A DNA stretch of 64,000 nucleotides. Origin: Lysinibacillus xylanilyticus. Its GTDB lineage: Bacteria; Bacillota; Bacilli; Bacillales_A; Planococcaceae. The notes beneath the pieces were generated by a model, which was not told the DNA's origin, did no database searches, and saw only the letters and a list, made by a program, of their open reading frames with translations. How positions within the stretch are numbered: the first letter of the stretch is position 1; every line of letters starts with the position of its first letter. Positions 17,220-26,893 of the stretch are shown here, piece after piece. The stretch covers positions 1,292,745 through 1,356,744 of the forward strand of contig NZ_LFXJ01000005.1 of NCBI RefSeq assembly GCF_001183605.1. Direction: 5' to 3'. The translations under genes were made by a program, and so were the position numbers.

Positions 17220-17682
17220 TTAATTCTCCACTTTCACATAAACACTACCAACTAATTTTCCATCAAGTTTCCACATGCCACTTGTTGGGAAAGTCATATT
17301 TGTTGGAGCATGGTTATCTGCTCCACTATTCGGTCCAAGTAACCTTAGCATCTGTAACCCATTCAAATTCTTTATGCGTTAATTGGTGAGTACCCTTTAC
17401 ACTAAAGAAATCTCCTGTTTTTACGCTTTCTCCCCAAAAGTGCCAGCCGTATTTTCCTGGTTTACTAGTAAATAATTTTCTTTCTTTAGTATGCGTAAAT
17501 CCAATTAATTGTGGTTCACCGATTAGGCTTAAATTTTCAGAAGTAAGTACTCGCTTTCTTTCCACTCGTTTTCCTTTGCTAGAACTTCTCCAACATGTCT
17601 CGAACCATTATCCTCTGATTCTTTGAGAGCAACCTAGTAATACCAATCCACATATTGTGATGAAGCCTATAATTCTTTTCAC
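17220..17682 (-). pseudogene. DUF4871-type lipoprotein gene with several frameshifts
   Basis: Frame pieces together make a DUF4871 lipoprotein. GTG at 17682 begins VKRIIGFITICGLVLLGCSQ with lipobox LLGC. After a shift the text continues ESEDNGSRHVGEVLAKENEW; after another comes LIGEPQLIGFTHTKERKLF and GKYGWHFWGE; a third shift near 17330 gives GPNSGADNHAPTNMTFPTSG and MWKLDGKLVGSVYVKVEN. The C-terminal part is the family hallmark. At least three shifts or stops show it is dead, not one sequencing error. Confidence 0.8.
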
Positions 17683-17815
17683 CAATTTCCCCTTTTTAAT
17701 GTCCAACGACTGTTTTCCATTTTTTGTTATATGATTTATCATTGTCTTTTCCGTTATATTCTAAGTGTAATTGCACAATCTAAAACGTAACTAAACAATA
17801 ACGGAGGTTATAACA

Positions 17816-17995
17816 ATGAAAAAATTCTTGTATATCGGAGCAATGGCAGCATTCTTACTAACTGCTTGTTCTTCTCATGACGAAGCTCCAGCAAGTGAAC
17901 AAGCAGAAGCAAAAGAAAAAACAGTCAATGCTGAAACAAAAGAAAATCTTGAGAAAAGTTTTCTATATGAAGCAGAAGATCCGTTTACAGAATAG
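17816..17995 (+). CDS. Small lipoprotein
   Basis: A 59-residue protein. The ATG has GGAGG upstream at good spacing. It begins MKKFLYIGAMAAFLLTACSS with a clear lipobox (LLTAC), so mature Cys-18 would carry lipid on the outer face of the membrane. The mature part is short, Ala/Glu/Lys-rich and acidic (EQAEAKEKTVNAETKENLEK), ending EAEDPFTE. A terminator follows at once. Function is unknown; small lysis-type or coat-associated lipoproteins look similar. Confidence 0.82.
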   Translation: MKKFLYIGAMAAFLLTACSSHDEAPASEQAEAKEKTVNAETKENLEKSFLYEAEDPFTE

Positions 17996-18002
17996 TTGAA
18001 GA

Positions 18003-18036
18003 GGACAGATAACTAATTAAAGTTATCTGTTCTTTA
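18003..18036 (+). terminator. Terminator of the small lipoprotein gene
   Basis: Stem GACAGATAACT / AGTTATCTGTTC with TTT tail, starting eight bases after the stop. Confidence 0.85.
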
Positions 18037-18198
18037 TTGTGTACTTTTAAAATTTCAACAACTTGCGAATTATATAAGAACCAGACAAAAACGATCAATC
18101 TTATCATGTGGATTTTGATCAGTCATATGCGTATCTTATGCTCTTACGTACGGAAAGCGGATAGATCTTCGTATTCCACTATCGAAAATTCCGTGACA

Positions 18199-18315
18199 TC
18201 CGCTGAAAAGTAGCTTAAATGCACTTTTATCTCTACACATATATAGGTGGGAGACATCTGTAACTATCATTGCTCAAACACATGTAGCTGACGCTTTACG
18301 CTACCAAAAAATGCT
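18199..18315. repeat. Hairpin module copy 2 followed by a 37-bp-family fragment
   Basis: It has the same order as 3259-3392: CCGCTGAAAAGT, spacer, ATATAGGTGGGAGACATCTG, then at 18281-18315 CATGTAGCTGACGCTTTACG and CTACC. It is more degenerate than copy 1: the left arm of the hairpin reads CTCTACACAT. Confidence 0.5.
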
Positions 18316-18324
18316 AAAAGAACT

Positions 18325-18358
18325 TTAAAACTGCACCTCCATTTAAAGAAGGTGCAGC
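18325..18358 (-). terminator. Terminator of the hybrid kinase gene
   Basis: Stem CTGCACCT/AGGTGCAG with a T run on the minus strand, just past the stop at 18385. Confidence 0.85.
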
Positions 18359-18384
18359 TCATATTGAATGTCCTTATTTTACCT

Positions 18385-21300
18385 TCATTCAGGCTTAAAT
18401 TTCTTTGATATTTCTTTCTTTTTAAGAACAACAAATGATATTACTGTCCCTTGGTTTAGGTCACTTTTTATTTGAAGTCCCTTACCGTAATGTTGTTTTA
18501 AACGAAGATCTGTATTAAGCAACCCAATTCCAGTTGTTGTCTCCGATCTTCTAACAAGTAAACGTTCCATCGTCGCATTATCCATTCCAATACCATCATC
18601 CGACACAGTTATCTCAATGTACGTGTCGTAATCTACAATGCGAATATGAATATTCCCACCATTTTCACGGGGCAAAATACCATGTTTCAAGGCATTTTCA
18701 ATCAATGGTTGGATGATTAGTGATGGTATCAAGACGTTAGTCGAGACTTCCAAATCCCACGTTACATTTATCCGCTCCCCAAAACGTTCCTTATAAATAT
18801 ATAGATAGGATCGAACAAGATTTAGCTCATCCTCAATTGGAACAAGTTCATCAATATTTTGGAACTTAAATGACTCCCTTAAAAAATCACTCAGTGCTTC
18901 AAGTAACTTACTAGTTCGCTCGATATCAATGTCACTTAACGTAATAATGGCATTTAATGTGTTAAATAAAAAATGAGGCTGTATTTGTGCCTGAAGCCAA
19001 GCTGCCTCCATTCTAAGTCTTTCTTGTGCAGATTGTTTAACGTCAGTTAGAGCCTTTACCCTTGACCTTAACTCTAAAGCGTCCACAGGCTTAGTGACAT
19101 AATCATTAGCACCAGATAAGAATCCATTTTTAATGTCTTGAGACTGACTTCTCGCCGTAAGAAGTAACACAGGAAGTTCTGTTATTGAAAATTGCTGACG
19201 AATTGTACGCACTAATTCATACCCAGACATATTCGGCATCATCACATCTGAAATAACCAAATCCCATTCTTGAGACATTAATTTTTCGAGGGCTTTACTA
19301 CCACTTGTGACAGTTACTAAGTCGTATTTTTCTATTGAAAGTATTGTTTCGATCACTCTTAAGTTAACTGGATCATCATCGACGACCAAAATTTTAGGTC
19401 GATTTGCTTCAATGATTGAATGGTTCTCTGCCTGAGAATCGAATGTGTTTATAGAAGGCACTACCGTTAAATCTTCCTTCATACTCGATAGCAGCGCCAC
19501 ATTTTCTGTAGCATCTTGCTCATCAGTTGAGTCAGATATGGGTAAGGTAAATGTAAATTCTGACCCTTTTCCAACAGCTGAAATTGCCTGTAATGTTCCC
19601 CCATGTAGTTCAACTAAACGTTTACTAATACTGAGTCCTAGCCCAAATCCGCCTTCAATCATTGCCTTACTAAGGGTACCCTGCTCATACGGTTCAAAAA
19701 TACGTTGAATGGTTTCCTCATCAATACCAATACCAGTATCCGAAATTACAATTTCCGCCATACCATTTTTCACATGACCTGAAATTTTCACTTCACCTTC
19801 GTTCGTGTATTTCACTGCATTATGAAGTAAGTTGAAAACAATTTGAATAGCTCTATTTTCATCAGCAACTACTTTTGGAAAATTTTCAGGAATTTGATTA
19901 ACTAACTGAATCTGCTTTCCTTCATTCATAACATAAAGCATATCTAATACACCCGATACAATTGAGTGAATCGAAAAAGTTTGAAGCTTTAGTTTGGGGT
20001 TATTTTCTTTTAAGCTCATCACATCTAGTAAATCATTTAACATTAGTGACATACGTCGTCCTACAGACAGAACTGTTTCTAAATCCTTGACACTTTTGTC
20101 ACTGAGCACTTGATTTTCCCTTTCCAAAACGGCTTTTGAAATGTTAAGGATGCCATGAAGTGGATTTCGTAATTCATGAGACGTATTGGCAAGGAATTCA
20201 TCCTTTAACTTATCTGTCTTTTGGAGCTTAATAGCAAGTTCTTTCGTTTCCGAATGGACTTTAGCATATCCTTTAAACCATAAAATAGCCAAACAAGCCA
20301 CTGTTAATACAAGATCAAATGGATACATGATCACTTTTATTCCAAAAATAAGAAGTAGACCATCCCAAATAAGATTATTACCAAATGCTAAAATGGCAAA
20401 AAGTAAAAAAATATTACTTTTAATCTCTTTAATAGATTCTCGAATTACTGTTAGGATCGTTATAACAATCGGGATCCCTAAAATAATTATGTAAATGCCT
20501 TGATTGATTACTATATAGCGAGTAGACAACACGATTGTCAACAATGATGCGATACCACAGAAAATACTAAACAAACGAATATATTTTCTCACATGTTGAG
20601 GTAACCAATGTTTTATGCATTGAAGCATTGAAAAGCCTATGCCGACCATAGAAAGATGAACTAATTTAAAAGCCCAGTCGTAACTAATCGGAAACCAATA
20701 AGATAATAATTTGTCATCGCTTCCTAATAGGAAATAAATCATACAGCTAATCGATAACATTGAAAAGTAAAGTAATCTTCTTTCTTCCATGTTTCCAACA
20801 AAAAATAAAATAATGGAATAGATAGCATGTAGTAAAAAAACAACTGCTACTAGTTGTTGCATATTGATCGACAATTGAGTTTCACGAGCTAATATATCTT
20901 CTTTTCCAAATTTAATGGAGCGAACAATTCCACCGTTACGAGGGTCCTTAAAGTTTGAAGCCTGAACAATAATGTCGATTTCTTTGTGACCGTTCGCTTC
21001 AAAAGAAGCAGTAATCGGAATATTCTTGGCAACTGTTTTTTCTGCATTTTCCCCTATTTGACCTGATTTTGCCAGCCGCCTACCATTTACATATATTTCT
21101 GAGGAACTTCGAACACTCGGAACTCGAATACTGTAAGTTATATTGTCTTCTGGATTAACGAGTAATTTTAAGCGATAAGTACCGTAACCATAAGGTGTTA
21201 TCTCTCCCTCTTGTAAAGATGAGCTCCACCCTTTAGGAACCTGTATGTATTTAGCATTCTTCGAGGATTCTAATTGCTGTTCTTCACTAATCAACCATTT

Positions 21301-21495
21301 ATAAGGATAAAATTCCCACTCTCCATCAAGTGTAACTGCATGACCGTCATTTATATCCCAATTTCTTAAATCCAATTGACCTTTTTCCGCATGTGGTTGA
21401 TCTGTATTATTAAATACATGTAGCCATAAAATTCGTGAGCCTGTTAGAATTATTATAAACAAGCTAATGATGAGAGCAATTTTTTTCTTTTGCAT
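18385..21495 (-). CDS. Hybrid sensor kinase with two kinase modules
   Basis: A 1036-residue membrane kinase. Order: N-terminal membrane anchor; extracytoplasmic beta-rich domain, about 35-205 (WEFYPYKW, GYGTYRLKL), of the 7TMR-DISM type; seven membrane segments, about 210-415; HisKA with His near 441 (ANTSHELRNPLHG); HATPase with VISDTGIGID and GFGLGLSISKR, about 545-660; receiver domain with ILVVDDDP and phospho-acceptor Asp near 748 (LVISDVMMPN); then a second, LytS/YesM-type kinase with His near 840 (IQPHFLFNTLNAI) and its own ATPase (IQPLIENALKHG, TTGIGLLNTDLR). It is monocistronic with no DNA-binding regulator adjacent, so its output partner is unknown. Confidence 0.92.
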   Translation of the reverse strand: MQKKKIALIISLFIIILTGSRILWLHVFNNTDQPHAEKGQLDLRNWDINDGHAVTLDGEWEFYPYKWLISEEQQLESSKNAKYIQVPKGWSSSLQEGEITPYGYGTYRLKLLVNPEDNITYSIRVPSVRSSSEIYVNGRRLAKSGQIGENAEKTVAKNIPITASFEANGHKEIDIIVQASNFKDPRNGGIVRSIKFGKEDILARETQLSINMQQLVAVVFLLHAIYSIILFFVGNMEERRLLYFSMLSISCMIYFLLGSDDKLLSYWFPISYDWAFKLVHLSMVGIGFSMLQCIKHWLPQHVRKYIRLFSIFCGIASLLTIVLSTRYIVINQGIYIIILGIPIVITILTVIRESIKEIKSNIFLLFAILAFGNNLIWDGLLLIFGIKVIMYPFDLVLTVACLAILWFKGYAKVHSETKELAIKLQKTDKLKDEFLANTSHELRNPLHGILNISKAVLERENQVLSDKSVKDLETVLSVGRRMSLMLNDLLDVMSLKENNPKLKLQTFSIHSIVSGVLDMLYVMNEGKQIQLVNQIPENFPKVVADENRAIQIVFNLLHNAVKYTNEGEVKISGHVKNGMAEIVISDTGIGIDEETIQRIFEPYEQGTLSKAMIEGGFGLGLSISKRLVELHGGTLQAISAVGKGSEFTFTLPISDSTDEQDATENVALLSSMKEDLTVVPSINTFDSQAENHSIIEANRPKILVVDDDPVNLRVIETILSIEKYDLVTVTSGSKALEKLMSQEWDLVISDVMMPNMSGYELVRTIRQQFSITELPVLLLTARSQSQDIKNGFLSGANDYVTKPVDALELRSRVKALTDVKQSAQERLRMEAAWLQAQIQPHFLFNTLNAIITLSDIDIERTSKLLEALSDFLRESFKFQNIDELVPIEDELNLVRSYLYIYKERFGERINVTWDLEVSTNVLIPSLIIQPLIENALKHGILPRENGGNIHIRIVDYDTYIEITVSDDGIGMDNATMERLLVRRSETTTGIGLLNTDLRLKQHYGKGLQIKSDLNQGTVISFVVLKKKEISKKFKPE

Positions 21496-21919
21496 TAAAA
21501 ATAATTGTCAAAAGGTAGTTTGTGTTTTTCTGTTATAACACAAGTTCCTTAGGCCAAACCACACCTCCTACGATATATTATCCTAACAGAGTTACCGTTA
21601 CTTTTAAATCTAATTTTTTCTCTAAAATCCAAATTTTACATTTCGTTAATATTAAAAAGCCTTTTATATAACAGATAAAAGGCTTTTAATATTAATTCAG
21701 ATTTTCATGGAGAATCCAATTTTATGTAGTCAATATCATACAATAATTGTATATGTGCTAAAGGGATTCTTGTGATGTTAGATGAAAGAACCGTTCACTT
21801 TGACTACGATATCAGAATTAAGCTCATCATTTTCACGGAATCATGCGAAAAGTAACCAAAGAGATTACCGGAAAAGAATATTTTGCCTACTCCGGTTGAT
21901 TATTGTATCGATACTTCCT
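21496..21919. other. Intergenic stretch of 424 bp
   Basis: It holds the promoter side of the hybrid kinase gene and the hairpin at 21654-21688. The segment 21700-21900 has no gene I can support. Confidence 0.45.
21654..21688. terminator. Bidirectional terminator-like hairpin
   Basis: Stem AAAAGCCTTTTAT / ATAAAAGGCTTTT with T runs on both strands. It would end the Nudix transcript on the minus strand. Confidence 0.75.
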
Positions 21920-22330
21920 TTACACTAGCTTTAACTGTTTCAAAGCATAATCTGTTGTCATTGTAATGTTTTCTGGTATTTCATCTATTGAGAACCACTT
22001 AACTTCCTCTAAAGCATGCGGCTCTCTATTTTGTACTTCCCCATTCGTAATACGAGCAGCGAAAGTAGGTGCAACATAGTGAATATCTTCTGAATGAATA
22101 ATATGATTGGTCACACATACTAATTGAGTTATTTCGATATCCACACCAAGTTCTTCCTTAATTTCTCGTATAATTGCGTTTTCTATTGTTTCCATATAGT
22201 CTACCTTGCCACCAGGTAAGCTCCAACAGCCGGCTTCAGGTGCTTTTTTACGTAAAACGAGTAAAATCTTGTTGGACTGATCTAGGATAACTGCTCCCAC
22301 GCCAACTTTAGGTAATTTCTCTTTTTCCAT
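21920..22330 (-). CDS. Nudix hydrolase
   Basis: A 136-residue Nudix enzyme. The full Nudix box is present: GGKVDYMETIENAIIREIKE followed by ELGV, matching Gx5Ex7REUxEExGU. The start KVGVGAVILDQSNKILLVLR is typical of MutT-like members. Such enzymes hydrolyse nucleoside diphosphate derivatives; the substrate here cannot be assigned. It is a single gene. Confidence 0.92.
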   Translation of the reverse strand: MEKEKLPKVGVGAVILDQSNKILLVLRKKAPEAGCWSLPGGKVDYMETIENAIIREIKEELGVDIEITQLVCVTNHIIHSEDIHYVAPTFAARITNGEVQNREPHALEEVKWFSIDEIPENITMTTDYALKQLKLV

Positions 22331-22612
22331 TTTTATTCCTTCCTCTACTAGAATACTTTTAATATTTGTTAATTATTATATACGAATTCTTCCTCATTCG
22401 GGGTCACTTTTATCAGTGAGGCTTTTTATCTTTATTGCTATAATTTATAAAGTTTTAGCAGATTAATGTCAGCGTTGCTTTTTTCTATGTACAAAGATTT
22501 CAATAATATAAAACGCGCAGATGAGTGTCTACTTTAAATATTTATTCATAGATCTCACAGTCAAGAATAGTGTGGCTTAATTAAGGAACACTAAATAGAG
22601 GTGTTGTTGCTT

Positions 22613-23284
22613 ATGAAAAATTACATTATTTTACTGCTTACACTTTTTCTTGTTGTTTTTATTAGCGTTGCAGAAGCAAAAAATGAAGAATATGAAATTG
22701 TTTCAAAATTAAGCAATGAAAAAATAACTTTGTATGCAAAGAATATAGGAAGTCTATACCGAGATTTTAAACTGGACTTCAAAGGGGAATCTTATTTTAG
22801 ACCTTATTGGATGAACGTTACTAACCCAGCTTATGCCCCACAAATATATTATGAAGACATCAATAAAGATGGGGAGAAAGAGTTAATCATTATCTTAACA
22901 AAGGGGTATGGCACTGGTGTGTTAGATGAAGAGGTTCATGTATATAGACATACTAATGGATTAATTGACGTTCTTGTTGATAATCCTATTGCCATTATTA
23001 ACAAAAGCGTAAAAACTAGTTTAACGACTAATTCAGCCGAAATTAGATTGTATGACAAAGTGTATAAAATTGACATATCCCCCATAGATATACAACCTGC
23101 AAACATGTTTGATGATATCGCCTTTGGAAGTTCTATTCATTATGAAGTACAAGACAATCAACTTATTGTAAGAGTAAGTGGACAAATATCTCCTGCCAGT
23201 TTTGTCGGTGAAATAGTTATTGTTTATGAATATCGTGACAAAATGTATCAAGCAAAATCCATTGAATTCCAGCCATACAACTAA
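22613..23284 (+). CDS. Secreted protein with an EF-hand-like DxNxDG segment
   Basis: A 223-residue exported protein. ATG at 22613 has AGAGGTG nine bases upstream. The signal peptide MKNYIILLLTLFLVVFISV ends near VAEAKNE (AxA-type site). The mature part contains YYEDINKDGEKELIIILTKG, a calcium-loop pattern of the FG-GAP/VCBS-like kind found in Bacillus surface proteins. No cysteine or anchor is visible, so it is released or loosely bound. The exact role is unknown. Confidence 0.75.
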   Translation: MKNYIILLLTLFLVVFISVAEAKNEEYEIVSKLSNEKITLYAKNIGSLYRDFKLDFKGESYFRPYWMNVTNPAYAPQIYYEDINKDGEKELIIILTKGYGTGVLDEEVHVYRHTNGLIDVLVDNPIAIINKSVKTSLTTNSAEIRLYDKVYKIDISPIDIQPANMFDDIAFGSSIHYEVQDNQLIVRVSGQISPASFVGEIVIVYEYRDKMYQAKSIEFQPYN

Positions 23285-23392
23285 TTTCAATAATACTGTT
23301 GCCTTTGATCTTGCGCAATCTGAAATATAGAGAAACTTTAATCATATACATTTATGTCTATTTCATTATTTATTGGAATCAAATCCTGATCA

Positions 23393-23686
23393 CTAGTCCC
23401 CTAAATCCATTTCCTTTAAAAATTTATATAAAGACATACAAAAAAATGAAAGTCCAACCAATAGCAGAATTCCACCAAATATGAAATTCGATAAAATGTA
23501 ACCTTTCGTTATTACTAGGAAACTATCTGTATCCATGCTTCCACCCATTGATGTACTTAAGTACTCATTCGCTGAATCAGCACCATTTTCAACACCATTT
23601 ATTATTATTAAAAATCCAATTGCGCTTAGGACAAATGTAAATATTACAAATCCATACTTTTTTATATCCTTCATATTTTCATCCAC
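23393..23686 (-). CDS. Small two-segment membrane protein
   Basis: A 97-residue protein with hydrophobic segments at about 13-31 (FVIFTFVLSAIGFLIIING) and 65-88 (YILSNFIFGGILLLVGLSFF). The loop between (ENGADSANEYLSTSMGGSMD) is polar and should be external. The start is ATG 23686 or ATG 23674; the AGAGAAAGTGG upstream does not decide. No family is recognised. Confidence 0.65.
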   Translation of the reverse strand: MDENMKDIKKYGFVIFTFVLSAIGFLIIINGVENGADSANEYLSTSMGGSMDTDSFLVITKGYILSNFIFGGILLLVGLSFFCMSLYKFLKEMDLGD

Positions 23687-23712
23687 TTTCTCTTTTATTT
23701 CATCGTTTTAGC

Positions 23713-23748
23713 GATAAAAACCAAGACAGCAATTAAACAGTCTTGGTC
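23713..23748 (-). terminator. Terminator of the RimJ/L-type GNAT gene
   Basis: Stem CCAAGAC / GTCTTGG with T-rich tail on the minus strand, nine bases past the stop. Confidence 0.8.
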
Positions 23749-23756
23749 TTGACCAC

Positions 23757-24293
23757 TCATGATGTTTTATCCTTTATTAAAGAAAAAATATTAGTGTCAA
23801 ACGGAACACCATTTTGGTGCATATAATTTTTAAATATCCCTTCTTTTTCAAAGCCCAATTTTGTTAATAGCTTGTTTGAAGCTTCATTTTCAGTAAAAAC
23901 AATAGCTCCAATACGCATTAAATCCATCTCTTGAAAGCCAAATGATATTACTCTATTAACGGCCTCCTTGGCATACCCTTTGCCCCAGCTCTCCGGAAAA
24001 AGTGCGTAGCTAATGTCAGCTCTTTTATGCTCTGTGGACCACTCTTGAAAACCAATCGTACCAATAATACCTTCTTGCCCTTTTAATGCAATTCCCCATT
24101 TAATACCACGTTTTTCATCATAATTCTTTGAAAAATTTTTAATTATTTGTTTAACCTGCTCTATACTTGTTAATGGATTCTGACCATAATGGCGTAACAC
24201 ATCAGCATTAGAAAAGCAATTTAAAACATCTTGGGCGTCATGTTCAGTAAGTTCTCTTAACACTAATCGTTCAGTCTCTAAAATAGGAATCAT
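23757..24293 (-). CDS. RimJ/RimL-type GNAT acetyltransferase
   Basis: A 178-residue N-acetyltransferase. It opens PILETERLVLRELTEHDAQD, the standard RimJ/RimL beginning, with acetyl-CoA loop ESWGKGYAKEAVNRVISFGF and the closing NEASNKLLTKLGFEKEGIFK. I chose ATG 24293 because GGAG lies eight bases upstream; the GTG at 24302 overlaps it. Members acetylate protein N-termini or small amines; the target is unknown. Confidence 0.9.
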   Translation of the reverse strand: MIPILETERLVLRELTEHDAQDVLNCFSNADVLRHYGQNPLTSIEQVKQIIKNFSKNYDEKRGIKWGIALKGQEGIIGTIGFQEWSTEHKRADISYALFPESWGKGYAKEAVNRVISFGFQEMDLMRIGAIVFTENEASNKLLTKLGFEKEGIFKNYMHQNGVPFDTNIFSLIKDKTS

Positions 24294-24990
24294 CTTCTTC
24301 ACTCCACTTCCAAATAAGTTATAGGTTAGATTCTATATAAAAAGAGTGAGAGTTGCATTACTATTTTAAAAATTTCTAAAATAATAGATGTATTCAAGAA
24401 ATTCGATGGCAGAATATTGTCCAGCTTCATCACAAATTTAACAAGCTTATTCAATTAGATAAAAAATCCTATAAATAAATAAGAAAATAACGATTGGTAG
24501 CAAATATGGAATGGCGCCATAATTCACTTGGCATTTTCGAAATCAAGGGCCGCTAAAAAATTGCTGGTTAATGAGGGATAGTACGTGTGTGTGGCTACTT
24601 CACGCTGTGATGTTTTCTTGAATTAATCCCAGATATATGAATTTCGTTTTCCCATTACTAGATAGCCCATGAATTCAACAGATGAGGGAATTGGCCCTAA
24701 CTTCTTTGCTCTATACTACATAGTATAAAGTTAAAAAGGATTTGATCATAAGTATAGTTTGAATATCCATTTAGTAGCTTTAACCATTGTAAATAAACGA
24801 TAAATTTTGTGAACCATGCTTTGTAATAACAGTTGTGCACCTTTTCCCTTCTTCGCAATGCGCTCAGGTGTATATAAAAAGGGAAAGGACAATAAGGGTA
24901 TGGTGTAATGCTCCAGCTGCTTTTTATAAAATAAAAACTTTTCTTTCTACAATTAATAATGCTAGAAATTTTATAAAGGAGGGAAACTGT
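24294..24990. other. Long non-coding stretch before a YjcZ-like gene
   Basis: Nearly 700 bp with no convincing ORF. The last part (about 24900-24990) must carry the promoter and ribosome site (AAAGGAGGG) of the small gene. A short palindrome TATACTACATAGTATA lies near 24713. Nothing else was recognised. Confidence 0.45.
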
Positions 24991-25116
24991 TTGAGTTATT
25001 CAGGTTATGGAACAGGCACGAGTCTTGCCTTTGCAATTGTATTATTCGTTCTTTTGATTATTGCCGGCCTTGGCCTATTTTATTTATTAAGAACTATAGT
25101 ATGGAGCGGTGTGTAG
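24991..25116 (+). CDS. YjcZ-like small hydrophobic (sporulation) protein
   Basis: A 41-residue protein with a TTG start; AAAGGAGGG sits 7-8 bases before it. It begins LSYSGYGTGTSLAFAIVLFV and continues LLIIAGLGLFYLLRT. The Gly/Tyr-rich start followed by a hydrophobic LFVLLII segment matches YjcZ-type small proteins, which are made during sporulation in Bacillus. It is related in plan to the gene at 30488. The localisation is inferred to be the spore membrane or coat. Confidence 0.7.
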   Translation: MSYSGYGTGTSLAFAIVLFVLLIIAGLGLFYLLRTIVWSGV

Positions 25117-25388
25117 TAATGCATCATATTCCAAAAGTTAAATAAAAAATGAGCTAAATGACACTAAATTTAGCTTCATTCCAGGGCTTGCGTGTATGAA
25201 TATTACCCATAACGGAAGTCCTTTTTTCATGTTTTCATATAATTTTGGGAAGTCGATTTCCCCCTAAATTTCTTTACATCCTTTAATTAGGGAAAAGATA
25301 AGTTTTTAATGATTAAACTTTCTGGTAAAATAAGTGTAAGAAATTGTAATATTTTCAGATGAACAATAGATTATCAGGAGGGAAAAAA

Positions 25389-25763
25389 GTGAAAAAATCA
25401 TTTTGCTTGAAAGAAAAATTTCTCTTATTTCTTTGCCTCTCACTTGTAGTTTTATCGGGATGTGTAACTAATGACAATCCTACGCCAAAGGATTTTCTTA
25501 AAGATGGTAAAGCAGACATCTTTGTTCTTGATGATATTGTATATTCTAATGTTGAAAACATAGATTGGGTAAAAGAATTAGATTACACAATAGGTGAGAA
25601 AATTGGTGTAATAACAAAACAAACCAATAAAGCTAAGGGTTTTGAAAACGGAACATCTAACAAACTACCCGTTGGAACCATAATTTATGAAACCGATACA
25701 CCAATCAATATTACTATTGTAGATGGCAAGGAAATACCTTATCTGAAGATGCTCGAAGGATAA
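25389..25763 (+). CDS. Small lipoprotein of unknown function
   Basis: A 124-residue lipoprotein. GTG at 25389 has AGGAGG six bases upstream; the upstream ATG would place this site inside the gene. Signal peptide KEKFLLFLCLSLVVLSGC has lipobox LSGC, so the mature protein is lipid-anchored outside. The mature part has GKADIFVLDDIVYSNVENID and GTIIYETDTPINITIVDGKE, a pattern seen in small Bacillus lipoproteins without assigned function. Confidence 0.8.
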   Translation: MKKSFCLKEKFLLFLCLSLVVLSGCVTNDNPTPKDFLKDGKADIFVLDDIVYSNVENIDWVKELDYTIGEKIGVITKQTNKAKGFENGTSNKLPVGTIIYETDTPINITIVDGKEIPYLKMLEG

Positions 25764-25778
25764 TAGATAAGTATCAAG

Positions 25779-26255
25779 TTAAATATCTAATTTCATTTTT
25801 CTACTTACGCTTTTCATATTAAAATGTTTATAAAATTCAATTGCTTTCGTATTAAATTCCCAAACATTTAACTCGACTGAGTCAACTTTCTTTTCTTTAG
25901 CCCAAGTTATACAAGCATTAAACAATATTTTCCCCATTCCTTTTCTTTGTAAGTTCGCTTTTACACCAAAATCGTGTATGTAAGCATATTTCCTTTGAAC
26001 AAGCGACTCGAAAGGTGGAGAAGCTTCAACACTTATAACTGCGAAGCCTACTACAATTTCATCTTCCCTCGCAATTAGAATGTCACTCTCTTCGTTATCA
26101 ATTAATTCTTTATAATAGGATTCGGGCATTACAGATTCAACGCTTTTAAAAATCGTTGGTTCTTCCAATACATGCTCTTCATGCCCTTCTTTTACAATTT
26201 CATTCACAGCAAAATAATCTTCCTCTGTTGCGATAAAAACTTCGATTGTCATCAT
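25779..26255 (-). CDS. GNAT acetyltransferase
   Basis: A 158-residue GNAT. The core reads YIHDFGVKANLQRKGMGKIL with the acetyl-CoA loop QRKGMG, followed by VELNVWEFNTKAIEFYKHFN. The start at 26255 (MMTIEV) follows GGGGG closely; the longer frame back to 26318 lacks a site. It lies 60 bases downstream of the methyltransferase in the same direction, so the two may be cotranscribed. The substrate is unknown. Confidence 0.88.
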   Translation of the reverse strand: MMTIEVFIATEEDYFAVNEIVKEGHEEHVLEEPTIFKSVESVMPESYYKELIDNEESDILIAREDEIVVGFAVISVEASPPFESLVQRKYAYIHDFGVKANLQRKGMGKILFNACITWAKEKKVDSVELNVWEFNTKAIEFYKHFNMKSVSRKMKLDI

Positions 26256-26314
26256 TACATCCCCCTTATTTTCATAAAATAAAAACCTTGTCCCCTCAAT
26301 GTATCTTTTAATAA

Positions 26315-26893
26315 TCAATTTATCTTTCCAATTATTATTTTCCTATACATCCCATTTAGCATTATTGGTGTATCTTCTACAACTACTATATTTTCAGGTG
26401 AAATTTCTTCAAAGCTCCGGCCAATATCAGTTCCTAATAAGCTAATAATAGGTCTTAGCAACATTTTAGGTAAGGACAGTTTTTTGTTTTTAGGGACAAA
26501 TTTATCAAAAACTATTATTTTTCCTTCCGGCTTTAAAACCCTTATCATCTCTTGAAAACATTTAGTTGCATCAGGAACTACCGAAAGGATTAAACTAGCT
26601 ACGATAATATCAAACGATTCATTTTCAAATTCCATTTTTTGAGCATCCATTTCTAAAAATGTAATTGTGGAATTTCCAAACTTTTTTCTTGCTTTTCTTA
26701 GCATATCAGGAGAATAATCAATTGCCGTTATATTTAGGTTAGCGTGATGTATTAACTCTAAATCAGCTCCTGTTCCTACACCGACGAACAGGATCTTTTG
26801 TTGATTATTGAATGGTATGGATTGAAATATTTGTTTTCGTGCATACAAAAAAAATTCCCGAATTAAAGAACTTGTCGTAAATTGGAGAACCAA
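26315..26893 (-). CDS. Class I SAM-dependent methyltransferase
   Basis: A 192-residue methyltransferase. Motif I is KILFVGVGTGADLELI, then the acidic ITAIDYSPDML, motif II FDIIVASLILSVVPD and LKPEGKIIVFD. This is the UbiE/COQ5-like group. The start is doubtful: TTG at 26893 has no clear ribosome site, and family members usually have about 30 more N-terminal residues, so the gene may be truncated at its 5' end. The substrate is unknown. Confidence 0.78.
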   Translation of the reverse strand: MVLQFTTSSLIREFFLYARKQIFQSIPFNNQQKILFVGVGTGADLELIHHANLNITAIDYSPDMLRKARKKFGNSTITFLEMDAQKMEFENESFDIIVASLILSVVPDATKCFQEMIRVLKPEGKIIVFDKFVPKNKKLSLPKMLLRPIISLLGTDIGRSFEEISPENIVVVEDTPIMLNGMYRKIIIGKIN

